A stretch of DNA of 64,000 nucleotides, taken from NCBI GenBank assembly GCA_031761405.1, contig JASEVX010000012.1:18564974-18628973 (forward strand), written 5' to 3'. The stretch is from Serripes groenlandicus. Lineage: Eukaryota; Mollusca; Bivalvia; Cardiida; Cardiidae. The notes below the pieces were generated by a model, which was given only the letters and a program-made list of their open reading frames with translations, searched no databases and was not told where the DNA came from. Position 1 is the first letter of the stretch; every line of letters begins with the position of its first letter. Shown in pieces: positions 34,392-43,575 of this stretch. The position numbers and the translations under genes are program-made.

Positions 34392-34621
34392 TTAACCCTT
34401 TCCCTCATACGACAATTCTGCAGCAGACGACTTTGAATGTATTTTGTCAAAAAATAGAAAATCTCCATAATTGAATGGATAACCTATGACAAAAAGTGGA
34501 AAACATTGTGGCAAAAGGAGAAATTGCACGTTTTGTGCAATTTCTTCTTTTGTCACTATGTTTTCAAAAAGCTGTCTGCTGCAGAGGCGTCAGAAAGCGT
34601 CTATATGAGGGAAAGTGTTGA
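34392..34621 (+). mobile_element. TTAA hairpin MITE, full length, alternative stem
   Basis: 230 bp. Stem tip GCACGTTTTGTGC (34526-34538). Shares tccataattg and atgacaaaaagtgg with the copy at 48873, marking one sub-lineage. Confidence 0.93.
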
Positions 34622-34787
34622 TGGGCATGACGCACGATCTGTCCTGCATTTAATGGGCATTACAACAGATACATGTTTTGGGATCAAAGAAGCTTAATTC
34701 GTGCATATACACTGCAGATATATAGAGAATGCAGCTCTGCTCAATATGGCATGAACCCAAGGCATGCAACCACGTCAATTTTACTCC

Positions 34788-35136
34788 TCCGCAGCAGACA
34801 ACCTTTTAAAACATTGTGGCAAAAGGATAAGAGGATATTACTACTCATATCTTCTCCTTTTTCTGAAACTCATATTGATCTTTGCTATAAAAACATAGTC
34901 TTTATACCCTTTTGAACATACAACAAATCTGCAGCAAGTGCTTTTGAAATAATTTGGGCAAAGATATGGAGAATCTCTGCATTTATTAAAGTTTAATTTC
35001 TTAGCTACAATGTAAACACAGTGGTATATGGTGAAGTTGCTCATGACGAGCAATTTTTCTTTTTGGAACAATGTTTTCAAAAGTCGTCTGCTGCAGATGC
35101 ACCTAAACACATCTTCAAGTGGGAATTTAGGGTTAA
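34788..35136. mobile_element. Partial plus full subfamily O TTAA hairpin MITE
   Basis: 34788-34904 (minus fragment) and 34905-35136 (plus; stem GCTCATGACGAGC; TTAA right). Confidence 0.7.
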
Positions 35137-35365
35137 TTCATCCAAAAGGAGCATATCAGGTAATGCTATCTAAATTGGTTTATCTGTTAGGGATCATAGC
35201 ACTGGGAGTAACCTAAGATGGTCTTGATGCACCAAATGTTTTATAGGATATCATTCTTTTGATAAAATCATCAACACTTACAATCTCTTACATAGCTATA
35301 CATATTAAAGTGCTTTTACTTTTTCATCTTTCATACTGGTCAGTGTTACTGATATGATATTTATA

Positions 35366-35530
35366 TTCACCCTTTCCAACATACAACAAATGTGTAAAAG
35401 GTCTGAGCAAATGTACGGAGATCGTCTAAAAATAAAAGTTGAAAGCATTGTAGCAGTAGAAAAATTGCTCATTATCTCCATCTTTCATAATGTTTTTTTC
35501 AAAAGCTGTCTGATGTAGATCTGTCATTAC
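35366..35530 (+). mobile_element. Old TTAA hairpin MITE remnant
   Basis: Left accctttccaacatacaaca, worn stem, TGTCTGATGTAG arm. Unassigned DNA follows to 36150. Confidence 0.5.
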
Positions 35531-36152
35531 ACCAACCCCACCCCCTGGGATTTCTTTTTTTTAACATAGGTCAAACGTCAATGTCAACTTGCAAGATCAT
35601 CCATTTTGGTGACACTAGAAAGGTTTGTCACAAGGAGTACAGATGCATAAACAAAATCCCCATCTCTAACCGGTGATAATGAGTAATTTTTTTTCAGTCC
35701 AAAATGCGTCTCATGTTGCATCAAATATGTCTGCTAAAAAAAACCTGCCACATTGTGGATCAAGATGTGCTTGTGGAGCAACCAGATGAGTTATAAAACA
35801 ATTATGTTGATAACCTACAACATAAAAGTGTTTAATGGCAATATTAAGAAAGACATTTAGGTGAAAAGACATACTGTGAATTTCAGCAATCAAATGGTGT
35901 GATGATTTCACCCTAATGATCCAAAAAAGACTCTCCTTTGATAAACGCATTAATAACCTTAGGTGCATTCATCCTTAAATGCTTTTTTTATTTAGTACAC
36001 GTTTTTTTAACAGGAAAAACTTGCCAATAATGTGTATACCAAAAGTATAACCAATTAGCTATTACGTACAACACAACTGCTTTAGCTTTTCAATAGACTG
36101 AACCTTTAAAGACTTTAACATATCTCGAACAGACAAATTCTGTAGCATTGTA

Positions 36153-36459
36153 CCCGGCTGTAGCTTTTCCGGGGACTCTTATGAAAACCCCTGGAAAATC
36201 CCCGGAGTATTCGGACAACTTTCCAGGGATACTTTGGGATAATCTGACACTTTCTATGGAAAATCCAGTACATTTAAGTGGAAAACCTGGAAATTCCATG
36301 GACAACCTGGAATGGTTCCGTGGACACCGGAGTATTCGGACCATTTCCAGCGTTTCCGCATCTTATCATAAAATTTCATGGTTTTTTCCATGGTTACCCT
36401 GTATTTTCCGTGTATTTTTGTATTTTCTGTTAAGAGTCCCCGGAAAAGCTACAGCCAGG
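36153..36459. mobile_element. 307-bp inverted-repeat element flanked by TA
   Basis: The ends mirror each other over about 29 bp with one mismatch (core GGCTGTAGCTTTTCCGGGGA, continuing CTCTTA). TA sits on both sides (36151-36152, 36460-36461), which fits a Tc1/mariner-like MITE. The interior repeats short ggaaaa and ttcc words, and the ORF through it is not credible coding sequence. No second copy in the window. Confidence 0.85.
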
Positions 36460-36799
36460 TATTTAGCACATCATGACCTATTCACCGTATTGCAAAAATA
36501 TTGTTTAATTTTAATTCAATTACAAAATCTTATTTGTCCTAAAGATAATTGGTAATTAGTCCATTTACCATAAATAAAATGATGAAGCATGCAGGTTACA
36601 AAAATTGCAATTAATATGTTAAGCTACAGCTGTACAATATCTTTGTAATGACAAGGCGTTTCTGTTATTTTGTCACAATGAATTATCAAAATTTAATATA
36701 TTAATATTGTTTTTCCTCAAAATAGGATTCAAACTGACGTTTGATGGGAAAGGATGCAAGTCCCTATTGTCGATGGCTACATGCGGTCATAACTACTTC

Positions 36800-38180
36800 T
36801 TGTTAAACAATTTTTGTATTAAGCCTACAACATGCACCAGCTTGCCCAAGATGTACTTTTGCAAACGTGTGGCTTAGTTTCTATAGCAATTATACATAGC
36901 ATCACATTACAATGTTACTTAACCCTTTCCCACATACAATAAATCTGCGGAAAGTATTAATAATCGCTTTTTAGAAAAGTTTAATTGTTTTTTATTATTA
37001 AAGTACTAAGAAAACATTGAGGGAATAGTAGAAATTGCTTATCATATTTAAAGGTTGTCTGATGCAGACATGTCAAAATGCATCTACATTTTTTAATAGT
37101 ATAATTGAAACAGATTATATGAAACTGAATACTTGAAATAGTATCCCTTATATCACATTCATCATGAAAAACTCAATTGAAATTACATCTATTTTTCGGT
37201 CACTTCAACATCTTTTTATTTATTTTTTCTGATTCTTTTCTCTTCATGTAACTTCTTCATAGGTACATTTTGATACTCAGAGCAGTTTTGCTGCTTTGAT
37301 TCTTTCATGGCTTTCCCCCATGAAAAAAGCATAATAGCTGTTGCATTAGAATTAATTGTTTGGTCTTTTACGCTGCTTTCAACAATTTTTCAGTTATATC
37401 CCAGCTTTATCTGGGTATGTTATCAGTACTTCTGGTCCATTTAATACCAGTAATACCATTTTTAAAGTCTTTGGTATGACTCGGCCTGGGATCAAACACA
37501 TGACCTTCCGCGCCTGAGGCGCAGATCTGCTGAGGCGGTGTTGTTGCAACAAAAATACAAGTTTACTTCAAATATGTCAAAGTGTGTCTGCAGGTAGGAA
37601 AATTTAATTAATTTTTTTTTTAAATTTTTGTAACAACTATTTTTGCATAAGCCTACAACATGCACAAGCCATCCACTGTCTTGCGCGAGATGTACATTTG
37701 CAAAGCTGATAAACGTGTGGCTTAGTTTCTATAGCATTATACATAGCATCACATTACAATGTAACTTAACCCTTTCCAACATACAATAAATCTGTGGGAA
37801 GTATGAATAATCACTCTTAAAGAAAGTATGATTTATTTTCTATAAAAGTAGAAAACATTGAAGGGAAAGGACAAATTGCTTATCATTTTTTCAAAAGTCG
37901 TCTGCTGCAGACATGTCAAATTGTGTCTACGTTTTTTAATGGTATAATTTAAACCGATTATATGTAACTGAATATTTGAAGCAGTATCCTTTATATCACA
38001 TTCATCATGTAAAACTCAATTATAGTTACTTATTTTACGGTCACTTCAACATTTTTTCATTCCTTTTTTCTTTTTTTCTTTCTCCATGTAACTAAATCTT
38101 CATAAGTACATTTTGATACATCAGGCTTTCAATGCTTCATGGCTTTACCCCCATGAAAAAGGCATGAAAGTTGTTGCAAC
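36800..38180. repeat. Diverged tandem segmental duplication, about 480-bp units
   Basis: 36825-37350 and 37650-38175 are paralogous along their length: aagcctacaacatgcac, gtgtggcttagtttctatag, catagcatcacattacaatg, a subfamily O MITE, gatatcacattcatcatg-like text, ttcatggcttt and ccccatgaaaaa. The MITE was present before duplication. Confidence 0.85.
37360..37545 (-). mobile_element. SINE type C, body-truncated
   Basis: Reverse copy with common tail, B-box region GGGATCAAACACA and 5' remnant. It interrupts the first duplication unit at gctgttgca / gttgttgcaac, so it postdates the duplication. Confidence 0.8.
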
Positions 38181-38190
38181 AGAAATACAA

Positions 38191-38570
38191 GTTTACTGAG
38201 GGTTGTTCATCGTACATAAATAATAAATTGTAGTTTACTGAGGGTTGTTCATCGTACATAAATAATAAATTGTAGTTTACTGAGGGTTGTTTATCGTACA
38301 TAAATAATAAATTGTAGTTTACTGAGGGTTGTTCATCGTACATAAATAATAAATTGTAGTTTACTGAGGGTTGTTCATCGTACATAAATAATAAATTGTA
38401 GTTTACTGAGGGTTGTTCATCGTACATAAATAATAAATTGTAGTTTACTGAGGGTTGTTCATCGTACATAAATAATAAATTGTAGTTTACTGAGGGTTGT
38501 TCATCGTACATAAATAATAAATTGTAGTTTACTGAGGGTTGTTCATCGTTCATAAATAATAAATTGTTTG
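38191..38570. repeat. 42-bp minisatellite, nine units
   Basis: Unit begins AGTTTACTGAGGGTTGTTCA and ends ATAAATAATAAATTGT. Units are almost identical (one tatcg, one gttcat variant). As 42 is divisible by three, the minus strand gives an artificial ORF of 14-residue repeats (DEQPSVNYNLLFMY). Confidence 0.97.
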
Positions 38571-38778
38571 AATAGTGTTTTATGCCACTCTCAACAATTT
38601 TCAGTTATATTACAGCATTTTCTTGGTAAGCTACCAATAATACTGGTCCATTTATCCTGACACCAGAGAGTCTTAATGCTAAACTCCTTGTTATGACCCG
38701 GCCGGGTGATTCAGAACCCGCGACCTCCTGCACCCGAGGCAGAAGATCTAGCAGTACACCAAGGAGGCGGTCTATAAA
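38571..38778 (-). mobile_element. SINE type C, nearly full length
   Basis: Starts right after the minisatellite. Common tail, tttatcctgacaccagagag, GGGTGATTCAGAACCCG in place of the B box, CACCAAGGAGGCGG at the 5' end. Confidence 0.82.
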
Positions 38779-38934
38779 TAATGAAACAACTAGAAGAATA
38801 TGATAGCAGGTATTCTAATTCATTAAACATCGTAAAATAGTTTACAATTCTTTAACCTTATCCTTCGTAATGTTGTCCATTTACACTGATATATTATGGT
38901 AAAACATATCACATTGATATCACTCAAATGTAAT

Positions 38935-39605
38935 ATCTATTTAATCTTTTTTACAATTTGCAGACAAATGTTGTCGCATTTGCTCAATATTAGCAATTTC
39001 TCCTTTTATCACAATGTAATAAACTTGATCAAATAATAATGCATTCTTTTCTAGAGTTTTAATATTTGTGCCTAGTTTTTTCTGTTGCAGATTTGCTGTT
39101 TTTGGGAAAGGGGGGTAACTGGTGGGAAGCAATGGAGGCTAATATACTGTTTGCCAATGCATGTTATCCGTGGTAGAACACCACAGTTTTTAAGGACTAA
39201 ACAAATCCATACTAATGTATATCATTACTCAAGTTATTAAGTTACAGCTTCATTTATAAATGTCAGGACATTTGACAAACCACTGCTGATTTTTATCATT
39301 GACCACACAGTATAGTTACATTCTTGTTAACACTTTCCCACATACAGAGGCTTTTTGTCACCTCTGCATCAGACAACTTTTTAAAACATTGTAGAGTTCA
39401 TTCCAAGCTTTACTCAAAAATCCATCAAAATAATGAATTTGTCCCTATTATTGAAACAGATGCCCCAATTATGAATGTACCTTGGGCATGCAAACATGAA
39501 AAGGAACTTGCTAAATGCTGCTTGCATTTTAACCCTTTCCCACCTTCATTTTTAGAGATTTTTCTGTATTTTTGCCTAAATGATCTATGTGGGAAAGTGT
39601 AAAGC
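38935..39605. mobile_element. Three eroded TTAA hairpin MITE fragments
   Basis: 38940-39117 (minus, hairpin lost), 39328-39400 (minus, left end only), 39529-39603 (TTAACCCTTTCCC joined to atgtgggaaagtg, arms deleted). Confidence 0.55.
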
Positions 39606-40034
39606 TATATGAGCGGCATCTGACAATTAGGGGTCTTGTTGCTTTTGAAAACAGGGAAGAAACAACTGGGCCTGTGCATATCCCCAATCTCATTTAGAAC
39701 CTTCACAATCCATCTTCATACTATATGAGGCCTGCTCCAGTAAAACCAGCCTTTTACTTTTTTTATTATTACAATGTGGGGAAAAAGACCTTTCTGTGCA
39801 ACCATTCTAAAGTATCAAAATGGACACTGCATTACAGAAGTTTATTGAAACCTTTTATGACTATTAATTTGGCAAACAGTGCAGAGCAAGATCAGAATGT
39901 GTTAACAGATCTGTATCTACTCTGGTCGCAATGGTTAGTTTGTCATGGTGCGCCGCTCATATTGATCTAAATTCATCTCTGACAAAAGACAAGAAATGCT
40001 GCCTCACTAGTTTTACACCATTGTAACCTTGAAA
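39606..40034. other. Unassigned DNA
   Basis: No gene or repeat recognised. Confidence 0.4.
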
Positions 40035-40256
40035 ATAACCCTTTCCCACAATACAGCAAATCTGCAGCAGACGACTTTAGACTATAGTGACAGAAACCTG
40101 AAAAATTTCCATAAAAGATAGCTTAATTGTTAAATGAAGTTGAAAACATTGTGGCCAAAGGAGAAATTGCTCTTTATTTCTCCTTTGGCCACAATGTTTT
40201 CAAAAGTTGTCTGTTATTATTGCGTAAAAATATGACTGCAGGTGGGACAGGGATAT
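40035..40256 (+). mobile_element. TTAA hairpin MITE, subfamily O, TGGCCAAAGG variant
   Basis: ATAACCCTTTCCC left end. The stem TTGTGGCCAAAGGAGAAAT pairs with ATTTCTCCTTTGGCCACAA. Variant right arm with ttattattgcgtaaaaat. Confidence 0.8.
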
Positions 40257-40539
40257 AGCCGCTGAGGACCTGAGAGTCAATAAGACCCCCAAAAAGCCAG
40301 ATGTGGTTCATATGTATTCAGATGAAGCAACAGACTTCACCAGCTGCTTTCTTAATCAGATAAAACAAAAGTTCTGATCTACAGCATTTAACAGATTGCA
40401 TCTTGGAAGCATTTCGTTTGCATGGTCTTTAATTTATTTCTTTGCAAATTTCCATCTGTGAAAATCGTGCAATATCATGTACTCCTTTGTAAATATCCTT
40501 TCCAGGTGGCACTCTTCAGATTCTGGAAATATCCAAAAC

Positions 40540-40740
40540 ATTGACCTGCAGAGCTCTAGATACGGAGCATTTTTCATGTTCTAAAATCCTTATTTGACAT
40601 TCAAACTCTATGTTGTGGGTACTCAAAAGAATCGTCTCAGTGAGACGATTCTTTTGAGTACCCACAACATAGGATTTTGTTGAGTTATAAGAGAAATATT
40701 GTGGGGTAAAGACCTATTCACCCTCTCTTATCTAGCCCTC
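40540..40740 (+). mobile_element. Palindrome-centred element, copy 1
   Basis: The centre is a perfect inverted repeat: 32-bp arms 40608-40639 and 40641-40672 around one G. Asymmetric flanks (agagctctagatacggagca on the left; gagttataagagaaatattg on the right) match the flanks at 52.8-52.95 kb in reverse. The left flank also matches the 291-bp units at 60.2-61.0 kb, so this is an element family with an internal palindrome. Confidence 0.85.
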
Positions 40741-41122
40741 TGGACCTTGTTTAATGTAGGAGTAAATCCTGTCCCACCAGTATAGCACCAGGCCAGCCAT
40801 CGCATCCACACTGACTGACCAGGTTCCATACTGTTGGCTACCCAACTAAATATTTTTATATCTTCATATTCCTAAAATTTACAATGATCACCTTTCAAAT
40901 GCAAAGCTGAACAAGTCCATTTTAAAAAAAATAATAGCATTATAATAAATTATGGGGTTCACAGTTCACGTGATATGATATATCATTTGAGTTTTTTGCT
41001 GCTTAAATAGCTGTAGCAATAACTTTAATATGTGGAAAATAGAAAAAAAATCAATTATCTTATATTGTGTAGTCCAATGTCATCTGTAGTAGCGAAATAA
41101 TTCAATAACAGAGCTCAATTAA
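40741..41122. other. Unassigned AT-rich DNA
   Basis: No gene or repeat recognised. Confidence 0.4.
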
Positions 41123-41177
41123 TTAACCCTTCCCCTCATGAAGACGCTGCAGATTTGATAATGTGGCAAAGGGTTAA
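41123..41177. mobile_element. Minimal 55-bp TTAA hairpin MITE derivative
   Basis: TTAACCCTTCCCCTCATGAA joins almost directly to GCTGCAGATTTG and gtggcaaagggTTAA. Only the termini and part of one arm remain. Confidence 0.85.
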
Positions 41178-41379
41178 ATAATCTTGGTCAGCCTTTTACA
41201 AATCATTGACCAGCCTCTTACAAAACATTGACCAATAATTATGACCTTGAACGAATGAACCAAAATCCATTCCTCCGTTTACATTATCTAATGTGTGATT
41301 AGGACTCTGGCCAAAATATTTGAGCCGCGTCCAGCAAAGTCAGTGGTCTTATTGCCTCTTATTTCTAGTCTCATATAAT

Positions 41380-41650
41380 AAAAGTTCATTGAACTATATA
41401 TGAGCTGTTACTCGAGAAAACCAACATCATGGACTCTGCGTAATGTATTGATCCAGATCAGCCTGGCTAATGTGAGCCAACACATTCCATCTCAGGGGGA
41501 TAGAGGTATACAGTAATGATTCCTGAAACAGAAAATCCACATGAGGCGAAAAGTGTCTGTCCTGGTTAGCCTGCGCGGCATGCTTAGGCTGATCCGGTTC
41601 GATACTTTACGCAGGTTTTCTCGCAGGACAGCTCATATATAAACTAGTGG
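41380..41650. mobile_element. MITE with TATATATGAGCTG terminal inverted repeats
   Basis: Left TATATATGAGCTGT...GAGAAAACC (41395 onward) is mirrored at the right by GGTTTTCTC...ACAGCTCATATATA. Inside, ATCAGCCT-type inverted words recur. It resembles a MITE type I believe is common in bivalve genomes. A partial relative lies at 14917. Confidence 0.78.
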
Positions 41651-41730
41651 GGCTGCACTTCTATTTTTTTGCCAGATATAAAGTATATAAAGTCTCCTTG
41701 GTATTATATGAAGCAGGAGATCAGAGTTAT

Positions 41731-41964
41731 TTAACCCTTTCCCACATACAACAAATATGCAGCAGACAACTTTGAAATTATTAAGTCCAAAAAACAGAAG
41801 CTTTCCTCAATAAAAGATATTATCATTATTGAATAGAGTTGAAATCATTGTGGCAAATGGCGATATTGCTTGTTTTGAGCAATTTTTTTCCTTTTGCTAC
41901 AATGATTTCAAAAAGCGTCTGCTGGAGATGAGTCAGAAAGTGTCTATATGTGGGAAAGGGTTCT
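41731..41964 (+). mobile_element. TTAA hairpin MITE, subfamily O
   Basis: TTAA left, TTCT right. Stem GCTTGTTTTGAGC. A piece of a second stem (ctcataacgagcaatttccc) follows to about 42030. Confidence 0.82.
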
Positions 41965-42218
41965 AAACATTTTGCCAAAAAGAAAAAGTGCTCATAACGA
42001 GCAATTTCCCCTTTTACCACAATGTTTACATGCAACTACATATAAATTTGGTTTGATGTAAAAAAGTTGTAAACTACACATAGTAAAATGGAGAATTTTC
42101 TTTTCTGTTTAAAGTAACAGATAAATTTAGTCTATCAAAGCAGCCATTAAGGTTTTCAATTTATAACTATTTTATTATTTCAAAAATCACATCATTAGTG
42201 ATTTAAGTGCTCTCGATA

Positions 42219-42478
42219 TTATTAACCCTTTCCCACATACAACAAATCTGCAGCAGATATTATTAACCCTTTCCCACATACAACAAATCTGCAGCAGACG
42301 ACTTTGAAAACATTTAGTCAAAAATATGTAAGCTATCTATACATGAAATATAATTTTGGAAGAGAGTAGTGACAAAAGGGGAATTTGCTCATTAACTTCC
42401 TCTTTATGTAACAATCTTTTCAAAGATTCATCTGCCACAGAGGTGACAGAAAAGACTTGTATGAGGGAAAGGGTTAAG
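42219..42478 (+). mobile_element. TTAA hairpin MITE with tandemly duplicated left end
   Basis: GATATTATTAACCCTTTCCC through CTGCAGCAG occurs twice in a row (about 42216-42256 and 42257-42297), then one complete element ends gagggaaagggTTAA. Confidence 0.82.
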
Positions 42479-42739
42479 TACGGTGACACAGAGGTGACAT
42501 GTGTATGTTTTTATTTATCTTGTGCGCATGAGTTATTATGTCGTGCACACAAGTTACTAAGTTGTGCACATGAGATAATTAAGTCATGCGCATGACATAC
42601 TATCTCGTGCGCACGACTCAGTATGTGGTGCGCACAAGATAATTAAGTTGTGCACACGAGTTACTAAGTCGGCACGACTTAGTATGTCGTGCGCATGAGA
42701 TAAATAAAAACATACACATGTCACCTCTGTGCCACCGTA
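42479..42739. mobile_element. 261-bp inverted-repeat element with GTGCGCAC units
   Basis: The terminal repeats match over about 42 bp with one mismatch (start TACGGTGACACAGAGGTGAC / TACGGTGGCACAGAGGTGAC). GTTAAG lies at 42473-42478 and 42740-42745, a possible 6-bp target duplication. The interior is nine units of about 21 bp, each with a GTGCGCAC, GTGCACAC or ATGCGCAT core followed by gagataattaagt- or gagttactaagt-like text. Confidence 0.92.
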
Positions 42740-42819
42740 GTTAAGTGTGCTTCCCATCATTAAATAAAGCAATTAAAGGATACATGCACCATGTTCATTT
42801 CACTAATTAAGACAGCATC

Positions 42820-43204
42820 CTGGGCAGCAGACGATTTTGAAAACATCTAGGCCCAAAATAGAATATCCTTTAAAAGGAAAGTATATATAATTATTGAAAA
42901 ACAGTGTTTGAAACAATTTGTGTCAAATATCATCTGCTTAACCCTTTCCCTCATACAACAATTCTGCAGCAGACGATTTTAAACATGTTTTGTCGAAATA
43001 TAGAAAATCTCTTTAATTGAATGGATAACCTTTGACTAAAAGTGGAAAACATTGTGGCAAAAGGAGAAATTGCTTGTTTTGAACAATTTCTTCTTTTGTC
43101 ACTATGTTTTCAAAAGGCCGTCTGCTGCAGAGGCGTCAGAAAGCGTCTCTATGAGGGAAAGGGTTAAGATTTGTCAAAATGTGTCAACATGTGGGAAAGT
43201 AGGT
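42820..43204 (+). mobile_element. Old TTAA hairpin MITE split by a younger copy
   Basis: Old copy: AGCAGACGATTTTGAAAACA ... catctgc, then the Y copy 42938-43167, then gatttgtcaaaatgtgtcaa and tgtgggaaagt. TTAA stands where related copies have TGCA. Confidence 0.82.
42938..43167 (+). mobile_element. TTAA hairpin MITE, full length, subfamily Y, nested
   Basis: 230 bp with TTAA on both sides, inserted in the older copy described above. Confidence 0.93.
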
Positions 43205-43438
43205 CAACCCTTTCCCTCATACAACAAATGTACAGCAGATGACTTTGAAAACATTTAGTAGAAAATATGGACACCGAGACTCTATCAATGAAAGAACTAA
43301 TCTTTGTATAAACTTGAAAACATTGTGGCAAAAGGAGAAATTGCTCATTATGAGCAAATTTTCTCAATTTGCCACAGTGTTTTTGAAAGGCATCTGCTGC
43401 AGAGGCTTCAAATTGTGTTTACATGTGGGAAAGGGTGG
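43205..43438 (+). mobile_element. TTAA hairpin MITE, subfamily O
   Basis: TCAACCCTTTCCCTCATAC left end, stem GCTCATTATGAGC, right tgtgggaaaggg. Confidence 0.8.
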
Positions 43439-43575
43439 AGGAGGGTGCTTAGGTAGGTTAAATATGACGCAAGGCAATGATGGTAAAAGCAAGTATTTTG
43501 GACAAGCATAGATTATGTTTCATTTACAAATCAAACAAACCTTGTTCTTCAATAAATACAATGGCATAAACCTAC

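Noticed and set aside
36148..36555. 135-codon plus-strand ORF
   Set aside because: Spans a TA-flanked inverted-repeat element. Composition follows the repeat, not a protein.
38137..38553. 138-codon minus-strand ORF of perfect 14-residue repeats
   Set aside because: It is a by-product of a 42-bp minisatellite whose period is divisible by three. There is no start context or flanking coding signal.
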